A stretch of DNA of 64,000 bases from an uncultured Oscillospiraceae bacterium (lineage in GTDB: Bacteria; Bacillota; Clostridia; Oscillospirales; Ruminococcaceae), in contig CAKSIT010000004.1 of assembly GCA_934462925.1 (NCBI GenBank), forward strand, positions 1 through 64,000, given 5' to 3'. Below the pieces are notes generated by a model. It was not told where the DNA came from, did no database searches, and saw nothing but the letters and a program-made list of their open reading frames with translations. Position numbers and translations under genes: made by a program. This document shows, one piece after another, positions 25,035-32,667 of this stretch. Position 1 is the first letter of the stretch, and the number at the start of each line of letters is the position of its first letter.

Positions 25035-26006
25035 ATGGATACAGACAGTACCCGAAGTACGGGGGAAAACACACGAAAACCGAACAAGGCGCTGAAAATA
25101 CTTCTCGCGCCGCTTGCCGCGCTCAACAGGGGGCTTTCCGCGCTGCTTAAGAGAGCGCTCGGCAGCGCCTGCACCGACGTTACGGAGGACGAGGTGCTTG
25201 ACATGGTGGACGCCCTTGCAAAGGACGAGGACGACAGCACCATAGAGGAGGATTCCGCGCAGATGATAACGAACATCTTCGAGTTCGGAAGCCTTACGGC
25301 GGGGGACGTTATGACCCACCGCACCTCTATAGTAGGCGTTGACGTAAACACGATAACGCTTGACGACCTTATACACTTAGCGCTTGACATGGGTTTTTCA
25401 CGCCTGCCCGTATACGACGGCACGGTAGATAAAATCGTAGGCATGATAATCGTAAAGGACCTGCTGTGCCTTATCGGAAAGAGCGATATAAGCGATTTCA
25501 GCATACGCGAGTTCCTGCGCGACGTGCCGTTCGTTCCCGAGGCCTGTCCCGCTAAGGAAACGTTCCGCTCGCTTACCGAGATGAAGTCGGGGCTGGCGGT
25601 AGTGGTGGACGAATACGGCGGCACGGCGGGCATTGTAACGCTCGAGGACATTATCGAGGAGATAATGGGTAACATAGAGGACGAGTACGACGAGGAAAAG
25701 AGCCTTGTAACAAAGGTAGCCGAGGACGTATACGACGTGAGCGGCGAGGCAGACCCCGACGAGGTGTTCGGGCTGTTTGGAAAAGAGCTGCCCGAGGAGC
25801 ATGAGTACGAAACCATGGCGGGCTTTGTTACGGATAAGCTCGGGTATATCCCCGAGGAGGAGCAGCTCGCCGCGCAGGAGACGCCGTCCGTTGAGTACGA
25901 GGGGCTGCTGTTCCGCGTGCTTGCGGTGGAGGAGCGCATGGTAACGAAAATACGCGTTGAACGCGCGCAGGAGCAGGAAAACGCCGAAAAGGGTGACAAG
26001 CAATGA
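25035..26006 (+). CDS. CorC-type protein with CBS pair and transporter-associated domain
   Basis: 323 residues behind TTTGGAGG. Order: a short N-terminal linker, an acidic helix (TEDEVLDMVDALAKDEDDSTIEEDSAQMI), two CBS domains at about 90-210 (VMTHRTSIVGVDV and LAVVVDEYGGTAGIVTLEDI) and a C-terminal CorC_HlyC domain (YETMAGFVTDKLGYIPEEE). The transmembrane DUF21/CNNM domain seen in HlyC/TlyC hemolysin-like proteins is absent, so it resembles soluble CorC, linked to Mg/Co efflux in enterobacteria. Its role here is uncertain. Confidence 0.88.
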   Translation: MDTDSTRSTGENTRKPNKALKILLAPLAALNRGLSALLKRALGSACTDVTEDEVLDMVDALAKDEDDSTIEEDSAQMITNIFEFGSLTAGDVMTHRTSIVGVDVNTITLDDLIHLALDMGFSRLPVYDGTVDKIVGMIIVKDLLCLIGKSDISDFSIREFLRDVPFVPEACPAKETFRSLTEMKSGLAVVVDEYGGTAGIVTLEDIIEEIMGNIEDEYDEEKSLVTKVAEDVYDVSGEADPDEVFGLFGKELPEEHEYETMAGFVTDKLGYIPEEEQLAAQETPSVEYEGLLFRVLAVEERMVTKIRVERAQEQENAEKGDKQ

Positions 26007-26653
26007 AACAGGGCAAAAAGCGGCTCGCACAGCAGGTAATAGCGCTTTTGCGGGAGGAATACCCAGTGGTGAAGTGCGCGCTGGAATACGGCAAGCCGCA
26101 CGAGCTTCTTATTGCAACGCGGCTCTCCGCGCAATGCACCGACAAGCGCGTTAATATGGTGACGCCCGCGCTGTTTGAGCGCTTCCCCACGGTGGAGGCG
26201 TTCGCCGCGGTGACCGAAGCCGAGGTTGAGCCGTATATCATGTCCTGCGGGCTGTACCATACAAAGGCGCGCGACATTGTGCTTATGTGCAGGCAAATCC
26301 GCGACATTTACGGCGGAGAAGTCCCCGACAGCATAGAGGAGCTTACGAAGCTTTCGGGCGTTGGCAGAAAGACTGCGAACCTTATCGTGGGCGACCTTTA
26401 CGGGCGGCCCGCGTTCGTGTGCGACACGCACGTTATTCGCCTTACCAACCGCATAGGCCTTGCGGATACCAAGGACGCCGCGCGCGTTGAAAAGGAGCTG
26501 CGCGCAGTCGTTCCGCCCGAGGAGGGGCTGCCGCTTTGCCACAGGCTTGTAAGGCACGGCCGCGAGGTGTGCGCGGCAAGAGCGCCGCAGTGCGGACGGT
26601 GCGTTCTGCGGGAGATTTGCGGGTACAACGCCTCGGAAAAGGAGAAAAAATGA
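26003..26653 (+). CDS. nth: endonuclease III
   Basis: 216 residues. It is a base-excision DNA glycosylase/AP lyase for oxidised pyrimidines. The helix-hairpin-helix LSGVGRKTANLIV carries the catalytic Lys123, and Asp141 lies in VCDTHVIRL, matching Lys120/Asp138 of E. coli. The C-terminal 4Fe-4S site has the standard CX6CX2CX5C spacing (CAARAPQCGRCVLREIC). The start overlaps the corC stop (ATGA). Confidence 0.97.
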   Translation: MKQGKKRLAQQVIALLREEYPVVKCALEYGKPHELLIATRLSAQCTDKRVNMVTPALFERFPTVEAFAAVTEAEVEPYIMSCGLYHTKARDIVLMCRQIRDIYGGEVPDSIEELTKLSGVGRKTANLIVGDLYGRPAFVCDTHVIRLTNRIGLADTKDAARVEKELRAVVPPEEGLPLCHRLVRHGREVCAARAPQCGRCVLREICGYNASEKEKK

Positions 26654-26859
26654 GCAAATACGCGCCCCTGTGGGAGTACGTGGCAAAAAGCGCCGAGCGG
26701 CAGCTCACGCTTACCTTTGCGCAGATTGAGAGCGCTGCGGGAGCGCCGCTGGACCACTCGTTTTTGCGGTATAAAAAGGAGCTTGCGGAGTACGGCTGGC
26801 AGGTAGGGAAGATAAGCATGAAAGCGCAGACCGTTCTCTTTATAAAAATCGCAGAATAA
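26650..26859 (+). CDS. small protein, DUF7662-like
   Basis: 69 residues from the ATG at 26650 overlapping the nth stop (ATGA). The sequence reads MSKYAPLWEYVAKS, then LTLTFAQIESAAGAPL, SFLRYKKELAEYGWQVG and a final VLFIKI. This order of a Y.PLW start, an F.QIE..AG helix and a WxVG strand resembles DUF7662. Possible nucleic-acid-related role from the neighbourhood, but this is not shown. Confidence 0.65.
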   Translation: MSKYAPLWEYVAKSAERQLTLTFAQIESAAGAPLDHSFLRYKKELAEYGWQVGKISMKAQTVLFIKIAE

Positions 26860-26864
26860 AACAG

Positions 26865-26896
26865 CGCCCGAGAACATCAGCCCTCGGGCGTATTTT
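26865..26896. terminator. terminator of the metG operon
   Basis: An 8-bp stem CGCCCGAG/CTCGGGCG (26865-26872 with 26883-26890) with TATTTTG after it on the plus strand. It separates convergent transcription from the phosphoesterase gene. Confidence 0.8.
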
Positions 26897-26915
26897 GCTG
26901 TATATAGCGGCGCGG

Positions 26916-27458
26916 TTAAAGCGCAAATTGTACGAGCGGCTGCCCGTCAAGCGTTTTTATCGTGAACGCACCGTTCTCGTAAACGGCGTAGCTGCGCGGG
27001 TTGCCCTCCTTTGGCAGGGAAACCGAGCCGCAGTTTATGCAGGCGACGTCCCCGACATAGCGCGCCGCGAGAACGTGGGTGTGCCCGCAGACGAATACGT
27101 CGCCCGCATTGAGCGGCGGCAGGCTGTCGGGCGTGAAGTGATGTCCGTGCGTGAGGAAGAACGTGCGCCCGTCCGCAAAAACAAGGGCGTTGTCAGACAG
27201 CACGGGAAATTCAAGCATCATCTGGTCCACCTCCGCGTCGCAGTTGCCGCGCACGCAGAGTATGTCGCGCTTCGCGGAGTTCAGGAGCGCCGCTGTTTTT
27301 TTAGCGTCATGCCCCTCGGGGAGAGGGTTGCGCGGCCCGTGGTAAAGCAGGTCGCCCAACAAACAAAGCTTCCGCGCCCCCTCCCGCTCAAAAGCCGCAA
27401 GCATCTGCCCGCAAAACAGCGCAGACCCATGTATATCCGAAGCAAACATAATTTTCAT
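26916..27458 (-). CDS. yfcE: YfcE-type metallophosphoesterase
   Basis: 180 residues from the ATG at 27458 (MKIMFASDIHG), behind GGAGTTTTTCT. The calcineurin-like motifs are complete: SDIHG, GDLLYHGPRNP, RGNCDAE, THGHHF and CGHTHV. Known YfcE is a Mn-dependent phosphodiesterase active on artificial substrates; the physiological substrate is unknown. Monocistronic on the minus strand. Confidence 0.9.
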   Translation of the reverse strand: MKIMFASDIHGSALFCGQMLAAFEREGARKLCLLGDLLYHGPRNPLPEGHDAKKTAALLNSAKRDILCVRGNCDAEVDQMMLEFPVLSDNALVFADGRTFFLTHGHHFTPDSLPPLNAGDVFVCGHTHVLAARYVGDVACINCGSVSLPKEGNPRSYAVYENGAFTIKTLDGQPLVQFAL

Positions 27459-27652
27459 AGAAAAACTCCTTAGTATATAGTAAGTACATAAAGCCAAAAG
27501 CCATCCCCCTTACCACCCAGCCGCTACTGCTGTCGCTTCCGCTCGGAAGTCGCGAAAGAAAAAGGAGAGCAATCAAGCGCGTCCAAGGGGTATAAAAAGC
27601 CATAGCAAATTTCTTGCACTTTTCGGGTGTCGAAAAATTGACAGAGGGGAAA

Positions 27653-27727
27653 GGGGAGAGGGTGCGAACACGATGTTCGCACAGTTGCCGCAAAAGCGCC
27701 GCACGACGCGGCGCAACTAAGGGCAGC
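27653..27727 (+). repeat. double-hairpin repeat, copy A
   Basis: It begins GGGAGAGGG. Hairpin 1 is GTGCGAACA/TGTTCGCAC (27662-27670, 27674-27682). Hairpin 2 is GCGCCGC/GCGGCGC with loop ACGAC (27696-27702, 27708-27714). It ends AACTAAGGGCAGC. Copy B preserves the layout. Confidence 0.8.
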
Positions 27728-27757
27728 ATGGATTAGGAGCGCGAGGAGAAACCCGTA

Positions 27758-27830
27758 GGGAGAGGGGCGCAAACAGGACGTTTGCGGCGTTGCCCCAAAA
27801 GGCGGCACGATGCCGCCAACTAAGGGCAAC
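27758..27830 (+). repeat. double-hairpin repeat, copy B
   Basis: It begins GGGAGAGGGG. Hairpin 1 is CGCAAAC/GTTTGCG with loop AGGAC (27768-27774, 27780-27786). Hairpin 2 is GGCGGC/GCCGCC with loop ACGAT (27801-27806, 27812-27817). It ends AACTAAGGGCAAC. Stem bases differ from copy A on both sides, keeping pairing. Confidence 0.8.
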
Positions 27831-27938
27831 AGCGGAAATTGCCGATTTTTGCCGGATTTTGTTGTTCCCCCTCTCCCGAAGGGTTTGGTCCTCGCACCGT
27901 GCGAAAACATAGAAATAAAAAAGTTTATATTAAGCGGG

Positions 27939-28045
27939 CGTGCCACGCGAACAAGGGCGCAAAGAGCCACGTTTTAATCGTGCAAGCTACACGAACAGGC
28001 GCGCAAAGAGCCACAACTAAATCGTGCCCGCCGCACGAAACGGCA
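27939..28045 (+). repeat. degenerate tandem repeat, units of 40-44 bp
   Basis: Units begin with CGTGC at 27939, 27979 and 28023. The first two share GCGCAAAGAGCCAC followed by an AT-rich step, and all share a CACGCGAAC/CACGAAAC-type block. Each unit can form a small CGTG..CACG hairpin. Confidence 0.65.
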
Positions 28046-28084
28046 AAACAAGCCCCCCTCGCTGCCGCGCAGGCAGCCCCCTTT

Positions 28085-28774
28085 TCACCATGGCAGCGTC
28101 CGCTTAAGCGGCACAACCGTCCCATTGCGTATCTGCCGCAGATAGTCCGCAGGACTGTCTATAGCCTCGGGAACGGCAATGCCGCCCCCGAACAGCTTGT
28201 CGAGGTGGTGGCTGTCCGAGCCGCCCGTTTTGGGCAGGCCGTACATATCCGCGTAAAGCTCCGCGCGGCGGTTGTAGAAGTTGTCGGGGTTGTGCGAGGC
28301 GTTTATGACCTCGACGGCGTCTACGTCGTCGGGATAAAGGCTTATGTGGTGGATATAGGAGTCCCCGCGGAACGGGTGCGCGTGTACGATAAAGCCGCCC
28401 AGCTCGTGTACCTTTGCAAAGAATACGCGCTCGTCGGTATGCATGAGAAGCTCCTCGTTTTCCTTGAGCCATTGCTTTTCAAGGCCGTATATAAGGAAGT
28501 CGGAGCTGTATACGCAGAACTCTATGCCGAAAAATACCTTAAGCCCTATCTCGTCGCCCGTGCGCTTGGCTATCTCGTAGCCCTCGCAGTAGCGGTCGAT
28601 TTTCTCGTCCCACGGCAGGCCGCGCGGGACGGAGGTGTTGCCGTTGAAAAAGTGGTTCGTGACGAATATGCCGTCGTAGCCCGCAGCCTTGTGGGCGCGC
28701 GCCATTTCGTCCGCGGGCGCGGAGGAGCAGGCGCTGCCCTCGCGCGTGTGCAGGTGCGTTTCGTATTTGTACAA
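28085..28774 (-). CDS. PHP domain metal-dependent hydrolase
   Basis: 229 residues if started at the TTG at 28774 (YKYETHLHT), preceded by AGGA nine bases before; the longer frame runs through the promoter. PHP motifs are HLHT, the GIFVTNHFF strand, GIEF, VHAHPFRGDSY and GGSDSHH, giving a trinuclear metal site typical of the family. Members include histidinol phosphatases and other phosphoesterases; the specific substrate is not clear. It has a perfect upstream promoter. Confidence 0.85.
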   Translation of the reverse strand: MYKYETHLHTREGSACSSAPADEMARAHKAAGYDGIFVTNHFFNGNTSVPRGLPWDEKIDRYCEGYEIAKRTGDEIGLKVFFGIEFCVYSSDFLIYGLEKQWLKENEELLMHTDERVFFAKVHELGGFIVHAHPFRGDSYIHHISLYPDDVDAVEVINASHNPDNFYNRRAELYADMYGLPKTGGSDSHHLDKLFGGGIAVPEAIDSPADYLRQIRNGTVVPLKRTLPW

Positions 28775-28804
28775 TGCGCTCAGTCCTTTCGTTTCAATGC
28801 CGTT

Positions 28805-28833
28805 ATTATAGCACATTCTATAGCATTTTTCAA
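28805..28833 (-). promoter_or_regulatory. promoter of the PHP gene
   Basis: On the minus strand: TTGAAA (28828-28833), 17 bp, TATAAT (28805-28810) with a TG extension. The -10 box lies 31 bp from the TTG start, which supports that start. Confidence 0.85.
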
Positions 28834-28895
28834 GCGAGATGAGCTGCGGCTTACAAAATTCCCGCAAAAAAAGGCTTTTGCAGGGTGAAATGCAC

Positions 28896-28924
28896 TTGAT
28901 TATTTCGCAAAAAAACATTATAAT
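28896..28924 (+). promoter_or_regulatory. promoter of the 28979 gene
   Basis: TTGATT (28896-28901), 17 bp, TATAAT (28919-28924), 54 bp before the ATG. Confidence 0.8.
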
Positions 28925-28978
28925 AGTAAATAGGCGGGCGGTTTTTGCCCAAAAAATTACGCGGGAGGGCTTAAGAGC

Positions 28979-29605
28979 ATGGAATTTATAAGCGAGCGCA
29001 CAGCGTACACGCTTCTGTCAGAAACAGTCGTAAAGGCGGGCGTGTCGCTGTTCAACACGGTGAAGTATGTCTATATGATAGCCGACAGGGACTTTTATAA
29101 CATAAATGTAAAGGACATATTCAAGATAGCGCTCAGCAACGTGACGGATACCACCGCGCTTTTCAGCACGGGCATTAAGCTTGACAAGGAGCGCTGCGCG
29201 CAGATGAGTTCGCCCGAATACGAGCGGGTGCTGGCGCTTATGGTGTACTCGTTCGCGGTGCGCCTGCCCGTGCTTAAAAACGTAAAGACCAAGGGCGGGC
29301 AGCTTACGGACAAGCAGATAAAGGCAGTCTACGACATGGTTATCGCAAAGGGCGCGGGCAACTACGACAATATTATAGCGGACGACTTTGAGGAGTACAG
29401 GCGGCTTGTAAAGAGCGGCAAGCCCATTCCCGCGTACGACGCGGAGTGGTACAAGGGCTACATTTACACCTATGTCCCCGCGCTTTCCGCTATAAGCAAC
29501 CGCAACCTGTTCCTGCTCGGCAGCGCGGACGTGCTTTTCACGCTTTTCCACGGCTGCCTAGAGGAAACGCTTGAAAACCTGCTTGAATCGCTGGCGCAGG
29601 GCTGA
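28979..29605 (+). CDS. hypothetical soluble protein
   Basis: 208 residues behind GGGAGGG. No signal peptide. It is mostly alpha-helical, with KTKGGQLTDKQIKAVYDMVIAKG in the middle and a Leu-rich end ETLENLLESLAQG. No family is recognised. It lies 45 bp before the DegV gene on the same strand and probably shares its transcript. Confidence 0.55.
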   Translation: MEFISERTAYTLLSETVVKAGVSLFNTVKYVYMIADRDFYNINVKDIFKIALSNVTDTTALFSTGIKLDKERCAQMSSPEYERVLALMVYSFAVRLPVLKNVKTKGGQLTDKQIKAVYDMVIAKGAGNYDNIIADDFEEYRRLVKSGKPIPAYDAEWYKGYIYTYVPALSAISNRNLFLLGSADVLFTLFHGCLEETLENLLESLAQG

Positions 29606-29650
29606 CGCCGCGCTTAGCGAAAATATATACAGACTGAAAGGGAGCTAATT

Positions 29651-30493
29651 ATGCCAAAGGTAAAGATATGCGCGGACAGCGTGTGCGACCTGTCCGAGGA
29701 GCTGAAAACGCGCTACAGCATCGCCACCGTGCCGCTTTATGTAACAAAGAACAACGAGTCGTTCAAGGACGGCGTGGAGATAGGGCAGCGCGAGGTATTC
29801 GCGCACTACCGCACCACGGGGCAGCTTTGCAAGACGGGCGCGGTAAACGTCGGGGATTTCGAGGAGTTCTTCACGCAGCAGCTTAAGGAGTGCGACGAGC
29901 TTGTGATGATTACGATAAGCGCGGAGTTTTCAAGCTGCTATAACAACGCGCGCCTTGCCGCGGCTGGCTTCAAGGGCGTTTACGTGGTGGATTCGCGCAA
30001 CCTTTCAACGGGCGAGGGGCTTGTGGCGGTGTCCGCTGCGAAGCTTGCGGCGCAGGGGCTGTCCGCGGGCGAGATAGCGCAGAAGCTGCGCGACGACATA
30101 ATACCGCGCGTTGACGCAAGCTTCTTTGTGGCGAACGTTGAGTACCTGCACAAGGGCGGGCGCTGCTCCACCATTGCGGCGATAGGCGCTAACCTGCTTA
30201 AGCTTAAGCCCTGCATTGCCGTAATTGACGGCAAGATGACCGTTATCAAGAAGTACAGGGGTTCTATTGAAAAGACCATTGCAGAGTACGTTAAGGACAG
30301 GCTTGAAACCGCCGAGGTGGACGACGACCTTGTGTTTATAACGCACACCACCTCAAAGGCGAACACCGACCTTGCCGCGCAGGAGATAAAGAAGTACAAG
30401 CAGTTTAAGGAAATAGCCGTAACGGACGCGGGCTGCACAGTCGCCTGCCATTGCGGCGAGGACACGCTGGGCGTGCTTTTTATAAGGAAATAA
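29651..30493 (+). CDS. DegV family fatty-acid-binding protein
   Basis: 280 residues behind GAAAGGGAG. The family signatures are clear: CADSVCDLSEEL at the start, the SAEFSSCYNNAR ligand loop, VVDSRNLSTGEGL, YLHKGGRCS and the terminal HCGEDTLGVLFI. DegV/FakB proteins bind a single fatty acid and present it to the fatty-acid kinase FakA for phospholipid synthesis. No FakA is nearby, so it may be one of several FakB paralogues. Confidence 0.92.
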   Translation: MPKVKICADSVCDLSEELKTRYSIATVPLYVTKNNESFKDGVEIGQREVFAHYRTTGQLCKTGAVNVGDFEEFFTQQLKECDELVMITISAEFSSCYNNARLAAAGFKGVYVVDSRNLSTGEGLVAVSAAKLAAQGLSAGEIAQKLRDDIIPRVDASFFVANVEYLHKGGRCSTIAAIGANLLKLKPCIAVIDGKMTVIKKYRGSIEKTIAEYVKDRLETAEVDDDLVFITHTTSKANTDLAAQEIKKYKQFKEIAVTDAGCTVACHCGEDTLGVLFIRK

Positions 30494-30561
30494 TATAAGG
30501 AAATAAGACAAGCACCCGCGCATATACATCTTCTGACTAAATCTCAGAGAGGGTGTATGTT

Positions 30562-31074
30562 ATGCTTAACGACCGCGTGGGCAGATTTGCCTACATCGAA
30601 AACGAAACTCCCGCGCTTATCGCGGGCTTAGGCGGCAGCGCGCAGTACCCTGCGGTGCAGGGGACTGCGTTTGTCTACTGGCTGCCCGTGGGGTTCTACA
30701 TGGTGGTGGAGCTTAAGGGACTGCCGCCGTCGCAGGTGTTCGGGCTGCATATCCACAACGGCACGGTGTGCGCGCCGCTCGACGGAGAGGCGTTTTCGCA
30801 CCCGACGCTCGGGGCACAGGCGGGAAAGCACCTTAATAACTGCGGCGAGGGCTTGTGGTGCAGCCGTCACCCGTACCACGCGGGCGGTCTGCCGCCCGTC
30901 TTTTCAAACGCGCAGGGCGAGGCGGTAATGCAGATATACATGGACCGCGCCGCGCTTGACGAGGTTGCGGGCAAGCCGCTGGTGCTGCACCGTATGCCCG
31001 ACGATTTCAAAACGCAGCCGGCCGGAAACTCGGGAATAAGGATAGCCTGCGGCGTGCTGGCGCAGAACATTTGA
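30562..31074 (+). CDS. Cu/Zn superoxide dismutase family protein, altered zinc site
   Basis: 170 residues from the ATG at 30562 behind GAGAGGG. The SodC fold is recognisable. The copper ligands are present: His63 and His65 in GLHIHNG, His90 in GKHLNN and His143 in LHRMPDD, followed by TQPAGNSGIRIACG. The zinc-ligand region reads SRHPYHAGGLPP: the two His are present but the Asp normally following HAG is Gly109. Two cysteines flank this loop. There is no signal peptide, unlike most bacterial SodC. Activity is therefore doubtful; it may bind Cu alone or have lost catalysis. Confidence 0.8.
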   Translation: MLNDRVGRFAYIENETPALIAGLGGSAQYPAVQGTAFVYWLPVGFYMVVELKGLPPSQVFGLHIHNGTVCAPLDGEAFSHPTLGAQAGKHLNNCGEGLWCSRHPYHAGGLPPVFSNAQGEAVMQIYMDRAALDEVAGKPLVLHRMPDDFKTQPAGNSGIRIACGVLAQNI

Positions 31075-31147
31075 CAGGCAATGGCGGCGTTTTCGCAGCC
31101 GTCGCCTATTTGACAGAAGCTGACAGACAAAGACAAGGAGAAGCAAA

Positions 31148-32407
31148 ATGCCACACGAAATAAGAGATACGGCGCTCTGGGAGAGCGGCCTGAGAAAGAT
31201 AGAATGGGTAAAGAGGAATATGCCGCTGCTTCGCGGTATCGAGGAGGAGTTTTCGCGCACGAAGCCCTTTGATGGGCTGCGCGTGGCGCTTTCGGTACAC
31301 CTTGAGGCAAAGACGGCGTACCTTTGCAGGGTAATGGCGGCGGGCGGCGCTGAAATGTACATCACCGGCAGCAACCCGCTTTCCACGCAGGACGACGTTG
31401 CGGCGGCGCTTGTACACGAGGGGCTGAACGTTTTCGCGCTGCACGGCGCAACGCCCGAGGAGTACGAGCGCCACATAGCGCGCGTTATCGAAGCCGCGCC
31501 CAACATCATCATAGACGACGGCGGCGACCTTGTGCATTATATCCACAGCGAGCGCCCCGACCTGCTTGACGGCGTTATCGGCGGCTGCGAGGAAACCACC
31601 ACGGGTATAATCCGCCTTAAGGCTATGGACAAGGCGGGCGCGCTTAAATTCCCGATGGTGCTTGTAAACGACGCGGACTGCAAGCACCTGTTCGACAACC
31701 GCTACGGCACGGGGCAGTCCGTATGGGACGGCATAAACCGCACCACAAACCTTATCGTCGCGGGCAAGAACGTTGTAGTCGCAGGCTACGGCTGGTGCGG
31801 CAAGGGCGTTGCAATGCGCGCAAAGGGTCTTGGCGCGGAAGTAATCGTAACTGAGATAGACCCGATAAAGGCAATGGAAGCGGTAATGGACGGCTTTAAG
31901 GTAATGCCCATGCGCGAGGCTGCGAAGCTCGGCGACCTGTTTGTGACGGTAACGGGCTGCGCGGACGTTATCGGCGAGGAAGCGTTCCTTAACATGAAGG
32001 ACGGCGCTATCTGCTGCAACGCGGGTCACTTTGACGTTGAGGTGAACATGGCGCGCCTGCGCGAGATAGCCGCAGAGAGCTTCCCCGCGCGCAACAATAT
32101 CATGGGCTATAAGCTTGCGAACGGCAGCTGCGTTTTCGTTATAGCAGAGGGCAGGCTTGTTAATCTTGCGGCGGGCGACGGTCACCCTGCGGAAATAATG
32201 GACATGAGCTTTGCGATACAGGCGCTTTCCGCGGAGTACATTGCAAAGAGCGGCGGCGCGCTCAGGGGCGGCGAGTCGCTCACGGTGTCCGTGCCGCGCG
32301 AGATAGACCGCAGGGTAGCCGAGCGCAGGCTTGCCGCGTGGGGCGTCGAGGTGGACAAGCTCACCCCCGAGCAGGCGAAGTACCTTAGCAGTTGGAACAA
32401 TGCGTAA
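31148..32407 (+). CDS. ahcY: adenosylhomocysteinase
   Basis: 419 residues. It hydrolyses S-adenosylhomocysteine to adenosine and homocysteine, restoring the methylation cycle. The NAD-binding segment VVAGYGWCGKGVAMRAKGLGA is conserved, as are HLEAKTAYL, DDGGDL and AICCNAGHFDVEV. The C-terminus ends abruptly in SSWNNA because the stop codon is supplied by an intergenic repeat (32402-32513). The usual aromatic C-terminal tail is therefore replaced. The next gene, punA, could process the adenosine-derived nucleoside, so the pair fits nucleoside recycling. Confidence 0.96.
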   Translation: MPHEIRDTALWESGLRKIEWVKRNMPLLRGIEEEFSRTKPFDGLRVALSVHLEAKTAYLCRVMAAGGAEMYITGSNPLSTQDDVAAALVHEGLNVFALHGATPEEYERHIARVIEAAPNIIIDDGGDLVHYIHSERPDLLDGVIGGCEETTTGIIRLKAMDKAGALKFPMVLVNDADCKHLFDNRYGTGQSVWDGINRTTNLIVAGKNVVVAGYGWCGKGVAMRAKGLGAEVIVTEIDPIKAMEAVMDGFKVMPMREAAKLGDLFVTVTGCADVIGEEAFLNMKDGAICCNAGHFDVEVNMARLREIAAESFPARNNIMGYKLANGSCVFVIAEGRLVNLAAGDGHPAEIMDMSFAIQALSAEYIAKSGGALRGGESLTVSVPREIDRRVAERRLAAWGVEVDKLTPEQAKYLSSWNNA

Positions 32408-32513
32408 TTCGTAATTCGTAATTATTTTCCCTAAAATTAGTACCACGCTTATATCGGGCGGGTTCAGATTTATGTGGATATAATTATGCATTACGTATTA
32501 CGAATTATGAATT
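32402..32513 (-). repeat. heptamer-flanked intergenic repeat, copy 1
   Basis: Arms are arrays of TAATTCG/TAATGCG-type heptamers in inverted orientation; the core of about 66 bp (CCACGCTTATATCGGGCGGG and flanks) matches copies 2 and 3 in the opposite orientation. It overlaps the ahcY stop codon (TAA 32405-32407). Confidence 0.9.
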
Positions 32514-32524
32514 GATTAAAACTT

Positions 32525-32645
32525 ACCATAATTTAGGCGGTGTGACGGGTGTGACGGCTTGCTATATACTTTATATATATTTTTATTTTTTCTATACAAA
32601 AGGGTTAGTAAACCCGTCACACCCGTCACGCCAAATTTTACCATG
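32525..32645. repeat. palindromic element with 16-bp inverted repeats
   Basis: GTGACGGGTGTGACGG (32542-32557) and its exact complement (32614-32629) flank an AT-rich centre of 56 bp with TATATAT steps. The match continues outward imperfectly through ATAATTTAGGC and CCAAATTTT. It lies between repeat copy 1 and punA. It may be a mobile-element end pair or a regulatory stem; punA has no other clear promoter in the gap. Confidence 0.75.
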
Positions 32646-32667
32646 CTTATAAAATTGAGGAGGAAAT

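Larger units (their letters stand above)
27459..28084. other. 626-bp noncoding tract rich in repeats
   Basis: No frame here has a ribosome site or plausible protein. The tract carries two imperfect copies of a double-hairpin unit (27653-27727, 27758-27830), an inverted partial third copy near 27868-27905 sharing the GCGAGGA and GGGAGAGGG blocks, and a separate array of about 40-bp units (27939-28045). It looks like intergenic mobile or structured repeats. Confidence 0.7.

Noticed and set aside
25035..26006. Hemolysin (HlyC/TlyC)
   Set aside because: The DUF21 membrane domain is absent; only CBS and CorC domains are present.
27939..28045. CRISPR array
   Set aside because: Units vary in length and are similar throughout, without unique spacers; there are no cas genes in the window.
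27524..28125. Protein-coding frames in the noncoding tract before the PHP gene
   Set aside because: The frames cross hairpin repeats, have no ribosome sites and show low-complexity Cys/Arg/Pro-rich translations.
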